From the NCBI GenBank assembly GCA_030145425.1, contig JAQYVO010000047.1, positions 1-41,240 on the forward strand: a DNA stretch of 41,240 nucleotides, read 5' to 3'. Under the pieces are notes generated by a model. The model saw only the letters and a list, made by a program, of their open reading frames with translations. It did not search any database and was not told the origin of the DNA. The position numbers were made by a program, and so were the translations under genes. Below, piece by piece: positions 17,250 to 25,118 of this stretch. Position 1 is the stretch's first letter, and the number at the start of each line of letters is the position of its first letter. This DNA is from Chromatiales bacterium (GTDB lineage: Bacteria; Pseudomonadota; Gammaproteobacteria; Chromatiales; Chromatiaceae).

Positions 17250-18068
17250 TCAACCCTTGATGCCCGTGGCCACGACACCGCGTACGAACCAGCGCTGAAA
17301 CACAATGAATACCAGGATAACCGGTGCGACCATCATGACCCCGAAGGCAAAGATGTCGCCCCACTGAAGCGGCGGCAGGCTGTGAAAAGTGGCGATTGCC
17401 AGCGGCAGAGGCCGGACCGCATCGCCGCTGGTCACCATGAGCGGCCAGAGAAAGGCACCCCACTGGGTCAGGAAAGTCAGTATGGCAACGCTTGCGAAAG
17501 CGGGCAGGGCGTTGGGTGCAATGATGAGAAAAAAGGTGTGGAGCACACCGGCGCCGTCGATGCGCGCGCTCTCCTCCAGCTCCTTCGGCAGCCCGAGGAA
17601 GTAGGTGTAGAACAGATAGATTGAAAAGGCGTTGGCGATGAAGGGTATGATCTGCACGATATAGGTGTCGCGCCAGCCGAACAGGGTCACCTGGTAGAAC
17701 AGGGGAACGGCGATCGCTTCCAGGGGTATGATCATGAGTGCCAGCACCACTGCAAACAACAGGTTGCGACCCCTGAACTGCAGACGGGAAAACGCATAGC
17801 CGGCAAGAGAATTGACCAGGAGTCCGCCGGCGACGATTGCGACGGTGATGAACAGGGAGTTGAACAGGTAACGTCCGAAAGGAACGCGTGCGATGACATT
17901 ACGGTAGTTTTCGAGGCTGGCCGTATCCGGCCACAGGGCCCGCCAGCTTCCTGCCTGCACCAGGACATCCGCATCGGGTTTCAGGCTACCGATGAACATA
18001 AACAGCACCGGCGCCAGATAGATCAGGCTGACCAGCAGCAGACTTATTCCGCCCAGCACCCGCTTCAT
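17250..18068 (-). CDS. CUT1 ABC transporter permease (MalG/UgpE type)
   Basis: This inner-membrane subunit has 272 residues and six predicted helices. The cytoplasmic coupling loop (EAA motif) reads ESARIDGAGVLHTFFLIIAP, followed by NALPA, and docks on the ATPase. The N-terminal helix (about 7-28) and the following periplasmic segment with SLENYRNV are typical of the second permease of CUT1 systems. Its start overlaps the upstream permease's stop by four bases. Confidence 0.94.
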   Translation of the reverse strand: MKRVLGGISLLLVSLIYLAPVLFMFIGSLKPDADVLVQAGSWRALWPDTASLENYRNVIARVPFGRYLFNSLFITVAIVAGGLLVNSLAGYAFSRLQFRGRNLLFAVVLALMIIPLEAIAVPLFYQVTLFGWRDTYIVQIIPFIANAFSIYLFYTYFLGLPKELEESARIDGAGVLHTFFLIIAPNALPAFASVAILTFLTQWGAFLWPLMVTSGDAVRPLPLAIATFHSLPPLQWGDIFAFGVMMVAPVILVFIVFQRWFVRGVVATGIKG

Positions 18069-18967
18069 GCGATCTCCCGATCTTCCCGTGTAATCCTGCG
18101 CTGAATCCAGGTAATGATGAGGACGATGCCAAACAGCGCCACAGTCATCGCGGCCCCCTTTGCCACCTGCTGACGTGTGAAAGCGGCCTGGACCGCCTCG
18201 AACATGACGGTGGTGGTCGCTCTCAGGGGTCCCCCCTGGGTCATGATCTGAACCTGGTCGAAGAGTCGGAAGGCAAGCATGGTGGTCACCAGCATCACGA
18301 AGATCAGCGTGTTGCGCAGCTGGGGCAGGGTAATGTGCAGAAACTGCCGCCCGCGTCCGGCGCCGTCGATGGCAGCGGACTCATAGAGTTCCCGGGGTAT
18401 GGCCTGCAGGCCGGCCAGCAGGATCACCATCTGAAACCCCACGCCCTGCCAGATCGAGGTGAGCATGATGGCCGGCAGTGCCCAATCGGGATCACGGAGG
18501 AAATCTCTGCTCTCCCACGCGCCGAGGCTCAGACTCTCCATTGCCGCATTCATCATGCCATTGGGACCCGGTGCAAGGATCAGCATCCAGACAATGGCGA
18601 CCAGGGACAACGGAAAAACCACCGGCAGGAAAAAAAGTGTTCTGAACAGCTTCACGGCCCCAAGCGCCCTGTTCAGAAGCAGTGCGAGCACCAGGGCGGC
18701 AGTGGTCTGGAGAGGGACCACGAACAGGGCGAACAGGCTGTTGTTGGCGATCGCACGTAGGAATGCGGGGTCCGAGAAGATGCGACGGTACTGTTCCCAG
18801 CCGACCCACTCCAACGGCAATGGAGAGCCCAGGCGCAGGTTGGTGAACGAGAGCAGAAAGGCCAGGGTGAAAGGTACGGCTACAAACAGAAGCAGGCCCA
18901 GCAGGGCAGGGGCTGATAAAAGCAGACCAGTGGGTAATGATCGCTTGCTACAGGTTCCTGTGGCCAT
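18065..18967 (-). CDS. CUT1 ABC transporter permease (MalF/UgpA type)
   Basis: This is the first permease subunit, 300 residues with six helices and without the extra N-terminal helices of enterobacterial MalF, so closer to UgpA or LacF. The coupling motif is ESAAIDGAGRGRQFLHITLP. The segment LTNLRLGSPLPLEWVGWEQY after helix one is typical for the family. The start codon overlaps the terminal base of the binding-protein gene. Confidence 0.94.
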   Translation of the reverse strand: MATGTCSKRSLPTGLLLSAPALLGLLLFVAVPFTLAFLLSFTNLRLGSPLPLEWVGWEQYRRIFSDPAFLRAIANNSLFALFVVPLQTTAALVLALLLNRALGAVKLFRTLFFLPVVFPLSLVAIVWMLILAPGPNGMMNAAMESLSLGAWESRDFLRDPDWALPAIMLTSIWQGVGFQMVILLAGLQAIPRELYESAAIDGAGRGRQFLHITLPQLRNTLIFVMLVTTMLAFRLFDQVQIMTQGGPLRATTTVMFEAVQAAFTRQQVAKGAAMTVALFGIVLIITWIQRRITREDREIA

Positions 18968-20262
18968 CAGTGCTCATCAGGCATCGGGTAGCCCTTGTTA
19001 TCCGCTATGTCCTGATCGATAACGGCAGCGGCATCCGACAAGGCTGTCCTGACATCCTTCCCGTTGCGAATCTCCTGAACCGCCTGGTTGAATGCCGAGG
19101 TGATGACCGGGTAGGCCGGGGTCTGCGGACGGGGAAATGCGAAGCCTTCCGTCAATTGGCGCGCGAACAGATTAAGGGGGCCGCCCTCCCGGTAACGCAT
19201 AGAACCTTCAATGGCGCTGTAAGTCGCCGGAACGGCGCCGTTGGCAGCCGTCATCGCCAGGATTTCTTCGGGTAACAGGAGATATTCCAGGAATCCGGCC
19301 GCCGCGGCGTTGCTGGGGTTGTTCCGGGTCACCCCCCAGACCCAGGAACCCTGACCTGTCCGGGAGCCATGCCCCAGGTCCGGCAGGGGCAGGATGATCA
19401 GGTCGTTATCGAAGGCTTCGTGATAACGTTGAAATTCCCAGTGTCCGGCCCACGAAAGTGCCACCCGGGATTGCGTGAACGCAGCATCGTCAATGTTGGG
19501 ATCCACGTAACCTTTCTGCAGCCAGGATTGAAATTGCTTTAATGCGCCGACCGACCGAGGGCTGTCCAGGATGCCGCCCGATCGCTCGTAACCCGGGCGT
19601 TCTATCAGGTCGGCTCCCGCCGACTGAATCAGGGGGGAAAAGGCGTAGGTGAACCATTCGGGTGGATAATTGAGTTTAAGGTCCAGCACTGCGCCGTCGC
19701 TGTCATCTTTTGCGAGGCGTTCAAGTGCACCCTTGAACTCCTCGGAACTCCAGGCGTCATCGGGACCGTTGGGTATGCGGACACCTGCCACCGTCAGCAG
19801 ACTTTTCCTTGCGTAAATACCCAGCCCCGAGTCAAAGGTACCCACCCCATAGAGCTTACCTCCGATAGTTCCCTGATCAACGATCGAGGGTATGAGTTCC
19901 TGTCTGGTTTCCTGCGAGAGCAGGGAACCCAGAGGGCGCAGGTGACCTTGCCAGACGTAATTTGAGAGATAAGGTCCGTCGAATTCGAGAACATCCGGCA
20001 GATCGCCAGCCAGCGCTGCGGCCTGTACCTGGGCATTATATGATCGCTCGGGTATGAACGTGAGTTCCACACCGAATGGAAGATCGGCTTCGTTGATCCG
20101 CCTGACCTGGGACTCAAGGGTGCTTCGTTCAGCCTCCTGTCCGGCATGGGCCCAGACCCGCAATAGGATCTCTTTTCCCTCGGGTTGGTCAGTATCTGGA
20201 CCGCAACCAGGGAGCGTCAGACAAAAAAAGACAAGAGAGAGGATGTGCGATATCTTAAACAC
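18967..20262 (-). CDS. ABC transporter extracellular solute-binding lipoprotein (family 1)
   Basis: This periplasmic sugar-binding receptor has 431 residues. A lipoprotein signal ends in the lipobox LPGC (C20). The mature part has the family-1 pattern: an early strand with LLRVWAHAGQE, FDGPYLSNYVWQGHLRPL near residue 95, a helix with YGVGTFDSGLGIYARKSLL, and the late GSWVWGVTRNNPSNAAAAGF. It heads the importer operon, diverging from the LysM gene. No glycoside hydrolase or LacI/GntR regulator is next to it, so the sugar cannot be inferred from context. Confidence 0.92.
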   Translation of the reverse strand: MFKISHILSLVFFCLTLPGCGPDTDQPEGKEILLRVWAHAGQEAERSTLESQVRRINEADLPFGVELTFIPERSYNAQVQAAALAGDLPDVLEFDGPYLSNYVWQGHLRPLGSLLSQETRQELIPSIVDQGTIGGKLYGVGTFDSGLGIYARKSLLTVAGVRIPNGPDDAWSSEEFKGALERLAKDDSDGAVLDLKLNYPPEWFTYAFSPLIQSAGADLIERPGYERSGGILDSPRSVGALKQFQSWLQKGYVDPNIDDAAFTQSRVALSWAGHWEFQRYHEAFDNDLIILPLPDLGHGSRTGQGSWVWGVTRNNPSNAAAAGFLEYLLLPEEILAMTAANGAVPATYSAIEGSMRYREGGPLNLFARQLTEGFAFPRPQTPAYPVITSAFNQAVQEIRNGKDVRTALSDAAAVIDQDIADNKGYPMPDEH

Positions 20263-20280
20263 TGTCTAGGCAATGGAATG

Positions 20281-20330
20281 GTGTTGTAGCTGGGTGTTTG
20301 ATACTCCCGTTCATGAGAGTATTACAACAC
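20281..20330. promoter_or_regulatory. Nested inverted repeats in the divergent promoter region of the ABC importer and LysM genes
   Basis: The outer arms GTGTTGTA (20281-20288) and TACAACAC (20323-20330) are perfect. The inner arms ATACTC (20301-20306) and GAGTAT (20317-20322) are also perfect. The arrangement sits 19 bp upstream of the importer start codon and could be a regulator site, a 5'-UTR hairpin, or both. Confidence 0.5.
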
Positions 20331-20416
20331 AACGGAAATTGGGGAAGTAGCGCTTCGGAAAAGGCATCCGGGGGGAGGGTCGCAAGGCTCAGTGGTCGTA
20401 CTTGTGGGGAGGAAGC

Positions 20417-21445
20417 ATGATATACCCGGTTTCGACGGGTCGAATGTCAAACAAGGCAGCCAACCAGCGGGGTAGGATATGCCTGCGGGTCATCTGTTTC
20501 CTGGCGGGCGCCTGGGTGTTCGGGCAGGGTTACGCTGCCACGGACAATGCCGGTGACTCAACTGTACCCATGCCGGACCCGAATTCTGCGGGCGATGAAA
20601 CCACGCAGATGCCTCAGGCAGCCACAACCGAGCCTGATCGACGGGAAGAGGTGTTCATCCAGATTCAAACCAGACTGCGGGAGGCGGAACAGAGCCGGGA
20701 TATTCTGGTCGGGGAAAAAGACCGATTGGAAAAGCAGTTGATTGATGAACAAGGGGCACGCAGCAAGATCGAGGAGGCCCTTTCGGTTATTCAGATGGAA
20801 AGGGATCGTGCGCGGGAAGCGCTTTCTCAGACCAAGAAGGGCCTGATGGAAACGGAGGCCACCTTGAGCGGGTTTAGGTCCGAACTGAGCAAGATGAACG
20901 GGATACTCCGGCAGTACAGGGATGCATTGGGCAAATCGAAAGATGCCCTGATAGATATTACTGCCGAGCGGGATCGTCTTGCAGCTGAGCTCAAGCAGTC
21001 GCAGGACGAACAGGTGCGAATGAGCGTTCAGCTGGATCAGATCCAATCCACCGCCGGCGGCTTGAAGAATGAGATGGTGGACCTGCAGGCACGGCTTCCC
21101 AGGACGCTGGGCGGTGGGGCTTCATTGGAAACCCTGGAGCGAGAGGCGGGAAAATCCGCTGCGGAACTTCGGAAGATACAGGATGAAATACGCCGGGACT
21201 CCGGTAAGTCCACGTCAGGACAAGGTGATGCCGCCGTCAGCGCCCTACGGAATTGGCAGCTGCTGATCGCCAGCGCAACCCAGGCATCAGGAGTCTACCG
21301 CTTGCAGCCGGGGGACACGCTGGGAAAGACAGCCCAGCGTTTCTACGGTACCAATCTCAAGTGGAGACGGATATACGAGGCCAATCAACACATATTGGAC
21401 AATCCGGACAGGGTTATTCCAGATTTGACGCTCGTGATCCCCTGA
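20417..21445 (+). CDS. Secreted coiled-coil protein with C-terminal LysM domain
   Basis: This 342-residue envelope protein probably binds peptidoglycan. The ATG at 20417 follows GGGGAGGAAG; an in-frame TTG at 20402 is inside that site and less likely. An N-terminal hydrophobic segment (about 25-42, ending near GYAA) looks like a signal peptide. Residues 75-260 are a long charged coiled coil rich in E, K, R, Q and L. The C-terminal 50 residues are a LysM repeat: VYRLQPGDTLGKTAQRFYG, then WRRIYEANQ and a final strand LTLVIP. Similar coiled-coil/LysM proteins occur near polar-assembly genes, but nothing here specifies a role. Confidence 0.85.
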   Translation: MIYPVSTGRMSNKAANQRGRICLRVICFLAGAWVFGQGYAATDNAGDSTVPMPDPNSAGDETTQMPQAATTEPDRREEVFIQIQTRLREAEQSRDILVGEKDRLEKQLIDEQGARSKIEEALSVIQMERDRAREALSQTKKGLMETEATLSGFRSELSKMNGILRQYRDALGKSKDALIDITAERDRLAAELKQSQDEQVRMSVQLDQIQSTAGGLKNEMVDLQARLPRTLGGGASLETLEREAGKSAAELRKIQDEIRRDSGKSTSGQGDAAVSALRNWQLLIASATQASGVYRLQPGDTLGKTAQRFYGTNLKWRRIYEANQHILDNPDRVIPDLTLVIP

Positions 21446-21578
21446 GGCAAACCGTTCAACATTGCCCGGAAATCGTAGCTTGTGTCTAGTTTGCGAAACA
21501 CGGGTTCACAAATCTTTCGACAACGCCAATCCATGATATCCATTGGCACCCGCGGGTATGAGCGCAGGCGCGGCCGCC

Positions 21579-22454
21579 TCAAACATCCCCTGTGGGTTTG
21601 AGTGCCTCGATATTTGCCGATACCACAAAATCCTGAATGTTTTTCCCGGGTACCCAATCCTTGATGAACTCCCGGGACTCGTCCTTGGGCTCTATACGAA
21701 TATCGCTGAAACCGGCGCTGCTCATGTAGTCTTCCAGCTCCAGGATCAGTGATGCGTTGCCGACGCAGCTGGTTATCAGCTCTTCGTCGTGGCGCATCTG
21801 CTCTGGAAGTTTCGCGGTGGCGACCACATCCGAAATGGCCAGACGGCCTCCGGGTTTCAATACCCGAAAGGCTTCCCTGAAAACCTGGGCCTTGTCTGGG
21901 GAGAGGTTTATGACACAGTTGGAGATAATGACGTCCGCTGTGGCGTCGGCGACAGGCAGGTACTCGATTTCCCCGAGCCGGAACTCGACATTCCCGAACT
22001 CGCCCTTGACCGCATTGCCGCGAGCCTTGCTGAGCATGTCTGGTGTCATATCCACGCCGATGACACTTCCCTGTTCGCCTACTTCGCGGGCCGCGAGAAA
22101 GCAGTCGAATCCGCCGCCGGAGCCCAAATCCACCACCACCTCACCGGGTTGCAGCGCGGCTATGGCCTTGGGGTTGCCGCAGCCAAGTCCCATGTCCGAA
22201 CCGGCAGGCACCTCTGCGACCTCCTGATCACTGTAGCCCAGCCGCGTGGAGATCAGACTGGTGATCGCTGCATCGTCCGATACACCGCAGCAGCTGGAGC
22301 TGACGCCAGTTTCTTCCCCGGCTGTATCGGCTTGGGCAACTTGAGCATAAGCCTTGCGTACGTTCTGGCGATGGTGATCCAGTTCCAGGGCCGTGGAGGA
22401 TTCGGTCGAGCAGCAGCTGATGCCGCCATCAGAACAGCAGTCGTTGTCTTTCAT
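21579..22454 (-). CDS. arsM: Arsenite S-adenosylmethionine methyltransferase
   Basis: This enzyme methylates As(III) using S-adenosylmethionine. The 291-residue protein has the SAM motif VVDLGSGGGFDCFLAA (107-122) and the conserved GLGCGNP (89-95). Cysteines likely to bind arsenic are C55-C56 in SSSCCGVS, C180 in ISNCVINLSP and C230 in ITSCVGNASL; the latter two match the catalytic cysteines of characterised ArsM proteins. The N-terminus has two extra cysteine pairs (C6-C7, C14-C15). The start overlaps the arsR stop by four bases (ATGA), forming a regulator-enzyme operon. No arsB or acr3 efflux gene is adjacent, so resistance depends on methylation or genes elsewhere. Confidence 0.94.
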   Translation of the reverse strand: MKDNDCCSDGGISCCSTESSTALELDHHRQNVRKAYAQVAQADTAGEETGVSSSCCGVSDDAAITSLISTRLGYSDQEVAEVPAGSDMGLGCGNPKAIAALQPGEVVVDLGSGGGFDCFLAAREVGEQGSVIGVDMTPDMLSKARGNAVKGEFGNVEFRLGEIEYLPVADATADVIISNCVINLSPDKAQVFREAFRVLKPGGRLAISDVVATAKLPEQMRHDEELITSCVGNASLILELEDYMSSAGFSDIRIEPKDESREFIKDWVPGKNIQDFVVSANIEALKPTGDV

Positions 22455-22795
22455 TTGGTATTCCTCATAAGTTCATCCCGGGGTATTGCGAAAAAAGACC
22501 CCAGGTTATCCAGCATGTCGGGTTCAATCCAGCATTCCACCATCTTGCCGTTTCTGCGCATTTCAATCAGACCGGCCCGGTTGAGTTCCTTGAGGTGGTG
22601 GGAGAGTGTGGATGGCGCGATGTCCAGCCCATCGCCCAGCCGACCAACGGTGAATCGTTCCACACAATCCGTATCACACAGGGTACCCGGCATACAGCAA
22701 GCGACCAGACGGTGAAAGATTGCCAGACGGTGGGGGTTTCCCAGGGCCTTGAACATTTCTGCGCGTTCCCGGATATTGAAATCATAATTCGACAT
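22451..22795 (-). CDS. arsR: ArsR/SmtB-family transcriptional regulator
   Basis: This metalloregulatory repressor of 114 residues has a winged-helix fold, with EMFKALGNPHRLAIFHRLV at the start and the recognition region DIAPSTLSHHLKELNRAGLI (58-77). Cysteines cluster as C33-C34, C40 and C44, just before the DNA-recognition helices, not in the CxCxxC arrangement of E. coli ArsR. The start is ATG at 22795: an upstream in-frame TTG (22831) lies inside the -35 element of the predicted promoter, so the longer form is unlikely. The gene is predicted to autoregulate through a palindrome covering its own start. Confidence 0.9.
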   Translation of the reverse strand: MSNYDFNIRERAEMFKALGNPHRLAIFHRLVACCMPGTLCDTDCVERFTVGRLGDGLDIAPSTLSHHLKELNRAGLIEMRRNGKMVECWIEPDMLDNLGSFFAIPRDELMRNTK

Positions 22796-22831
22796 ATTTC
22801 GAAATATAGAATAATAATTTACATATTGCAA
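22794..22831 (-). promoter_or_regulatory. arsR promoter and operator; predicted leaderless transcript
   Basis: On the minus strand, TTGCAA (22831-22826) and TATATT (22808-22803) are spaced 17 bp. Seven bases after the -10 comes the arsR ATG, so transcription would begin at or next to the start codon. A perfect 14-bp palindrome ATATTTCGAAATAT (22794-22807) covers the -10 and the ATG. No Shine-Dalgarno sequence precedes the ATG, in agreement with a leaderless mRNA. Confidence 0.65.
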
Positions 22832-22919
22832 TGAGTATTGGAGTTAGTGAGTAACATCCAGCTTTACGCTCAGGGCTGGTAAACTATGCGCTTGATCTAT
22901 TTCCATGAGTTGATACCCC

Positions 22920-24125
22920 ATGACCGATGATGAAAGTTTTGCAGCACTGCTCGGCGAGTTCGAGCAGAAACATAAGACCGACCCTACTATGGATGCTCCA
23001 AAGGTGGGGGATAAGGTCCATGGACGGATCGTTTCCATCGGTGAGGATCAAGCCTTTGTGGACCTGGGTGGAAAATCGGAGGGCATTATTGAGCTGGATG
23101 TGCTGAAAGATGCGGATGGTAATCTCGAGGCCAAAGAGGGGGAGACTGTAGAGGCGGTAGTCACGAGCATCGACGGCTCCACCGGCACGATCATTCTGGG
23201 CAGTCGACAGCCCCGCACCGTGCACGGGAGTGCAGAGCTGGAACAGGCGTTCCACAACCGGTTGCCGGTGGAAGGACAGGTGACGGGCGTCATCAAGGGC
23301 GGGGTGGAAGTCCAGATCGCCGGTGTCAGGGCGTTCTGCCCTGTGTCTCAGCTCGACATCCGTTATGTGGAGGAGCCTGAGGGCTACGTGGGACAGAAGC
23401 TGGCATTTCGCATCACCAAGTTCGAGGGCGGCAAGCATGTCAACCTGGTGGTGTCCCGTCGAGTGCTGCTGGAAGAGGAGCAGCAGGAATTGGCTGAAGA
23501 GACCCGGGCAGTGCTGGAGGAGGGCGCCGTTCTGCAGGGTACCGTGACGTCGCTCAAAGAGTTCGGTGCCTTCGTGGATATCGGTGGCATCCAGGGGATG
23601 ATCCACGTGAGTGAGTTGGGTTTCGGACGGGTTAAGCACCCGAGCGAAGTGTTGACCCCGGGTCAACAGGTGGAGGTCGCGGTGCTGAGAATCGAAAAGA
23701 CCGACGATCCCCGCCACCCGGAAAAGATTGCACTATCGATCCGTGCCCTGGCCGACGATCCCTGGATGGAGGTTGAACGTCTCTTTCCCGTCGGTACCAC
23801 CGTCCCGGGGAAAATTTCCCGTTTGCAACCGTTCGGTGCCTTCGTGGAACTCACCGCCGGTGTCGAGGGTTTGGTGCACATCAGTGAAATGGGCGTGGAG
23901 CGTCGCATCGGCCATCCTCGCGAGGTCGTCAGTGAGGGTAGTGATGTGGAGGCCAGGGTGTTGAGCATCGACCGGGAGAAGCGCCGTATTGGACTTTCGC
24001 TGGACACCACCCGTTCTGTGACCGACGGGGCAGGGCTCGAAGGGGGACGGAATTATACCGACTCCCCGGGAAGTTTCGGCACGCTGGGGGATCTGCTGCG
24101 GGAGAGTATGGACAAGCAGAAGTGA
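22920..24125 (+). CDS. S1 RNA-binding domain protein with four S1 repeats
   Basis: This 401-residue RNA-binding protein is related to ribosomal protein S1. Four OB-fold S1 domains are visible: about 26-95 (DKVHGRIVSIGEDQAFVDLG), 108-182 (GQVTGVIKGGVEVQIAGVRAF), 203-275 (GTVTSLKEFGAFVDIGGIQG, MIHVSEL) and 288-360 (GKISRLQPFGAFVELTAGVE, GLVHISEM). It is shorter than the six-domain S1 of gammaproteobacteria, so it is a paralogue rather than the ribosomal protein itself. The ATG lacks a strong ribosome-binding site. It is transcribed divergently from arsRM with no obvious functional link. Confidence 0.9.
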   Translation: MTDDESFAALLGEFEQKHKTDPTMDAPKVGDKVHGRIVSIGEDQAFVDLGGKSEGIIELDVLKDADGNLEAKEGETVEAVVTSIDGSTGTIILGSRQPRTVHGSAELEQAFHNRLPVEGQVTGVIKGGVEVQIAGVRAFCPVSQLDIRYVEEPEGYVGQKLAFRITKFEGGKHVNLVVSRRVLLEEEQQELAEETRAVLEEGAVLQGTVTSLKEFGAFVDIGGIQGMIHVSELGFGRVKHPSEVLTPGQQVEVAVLRIEKTDDPRHPEKIALSIRALADDPWMEVERLFPVGTTVPGKISRLQPFGAFVELTAGVEGLVHISEMGVERRIGHPREVVSEGSDVEARVLSIDREKRRIGLSLDTTRSVTDGAGLEGGRNYTDSPGSFGTLGDLLRESMDKQK

Positions 24126-24141
24126 TAAGAACCTCAAATGG

Positions 24142-24250
24142 GTAGCCTGCGTTAAGCGAAGCGAAACGAAACGCGGGAAATTGACGGGGTTTTAGCCCGC
24201 TACCATTTCTACCAATAATGTAGGATGTGGTGAGTGGAACGAACCGCATC
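24142..24250. repeat. Two further GTAG-headed palindromes between convergent genes
   Basis: The first starts GTAGCCTGCGTTAAGCG at 24142 and pairs with AAACGCGGG and GCCCGCTAC nearby. The second starts GTAGGATGTGGT at 24220 and closes with ACCGCATC at 24250. Both are of types widely dispersed in gammaproteobacteria and sit between the S1 gene and the Sir2 gene stops, where they may serve as terminators. Confidence 0.65.
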
Positions 24251-24255
24251 AATCT

Positions 24256-24984
24256 CTAAGGAATCAACTGAGGCAGCAGTGTGCCGGATGGTCCCAAAAG
24301 CACATGATCAGCATGGGGGCTCAAAGGTGTCTCTTCGAGATTGACTTCAATCAACAGGGCCCCGTTCTGCTTTGCCTGCATGGGCAGGCTGGCCGCCGGT
24401 TGCACCAGGGCCGAAGTGCCGACCACCATGAAGACTTCCGCCGCCAGAGCCGCCTGCCAGGCCTCCTCAATAACCTTTTCCGGCAGCATCTCCCCAAACC
24501 AGACAATATCCGGCCTCAACAATGAACCGCAGCTGCAGCGGGGCGGGATCTCAGCCAGTGGGGTCTGCCGCTCCGTGCCTCGATAATCGCACCGGGTGCA
24601 GCGCACCGACCAGATATCGCCGTGGAGTTTCAGGGGGCGTTGAGAGCCCGCGAGGTCGTGCAGTCCATCGACATTCTGGGTAATGAGGGTGAATTCAGGA
24701 ACCTGCCGCTCCAGCCTGGCCAGGGAAAAATGGCCAGGATTGGGTTGTTTTTCTGCGACCAGTGTTCTTCGCCAGTCGTACCACTCCCAGACCAGCGTAG
24801 GATTTTCCCGAAAAGCGTCGGGAGTGGCCAGATCCTCGGCCCGAAAGTTTTTCCAGAGCCCGTCTTTACCCCGGAATGTGGGTACACCGCTTTCCGCTGA
24901 AATGCCTGCCCCGGTCAATACGGCAATGCGTTCCGTGTCTGCGAGCAGTTCCCTGATCCCGGCAAGGCTGTTTTCACTGGTCAT
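24256..24984 (-). CDS. cobB: Sir2-family NAD-dependent protein deacylase
   Basis: This sirtuin removes acyl groups from protein lysines using NAD+. The ATG at 24984 gives 242 residues; an in-frame TTG at 25020 would add 12. Motifs are GAGISAESGVPTFRG (NAD binding), TQNVDGLHDLAG, the catalytic histidine in KLHGD, zinc cysteines CTRCDYRG and CSCGS, and GTSALVQPAA. WEWYDWRR contains the Tyr-x-x-Arg pair that marks class III sirtuins with desuccinylase/demalonylase activity, so it is likely to act on acidic acyl groups as well as acetyl groups. Confidence 0.92.
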   Translation of the reverse strand: MTSENSLAGIRELLADTERIAVLTGAGISAESGVPTFRGKDGLWKNFRAEDLATPDAFRENPTLVWEWYDWRRTLVAEKQPNPGHFSLARLERQVPEFTLITQNVDGLHDLAGSQRPLKLHGDIWSVRCTRCDYRGTERQTPLAEIPPRCSCGSLLRPDIVWFGEMLPEKVIEEAWQAALAAEVFMVVGTSALVQPAASLPMQAKQNGALLIEVNLEETPLSPHADHVLLGPSGTLLPQLIP

Positions 24985-25118
24985 ATTGGAAACAAAGTCG
25001 TCTGGTTGCGGATTCCCCAATCTTACTGCAACTCTTTGGTGTTTGGCCCGTCAAAGGTTGGAGACTGACCGAAAAGCGCGTCATTATGATTCCGTCAAAA
25101 TAGGAGTATGCTTTAGGT

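Noticed and set aside
22796-22831. Longer ArsR beginning at TTG 22831
   Set aside because: The added codons coincide with the predicted -35, spacer and -10, and the homologous region starts after the ATG at 22795.
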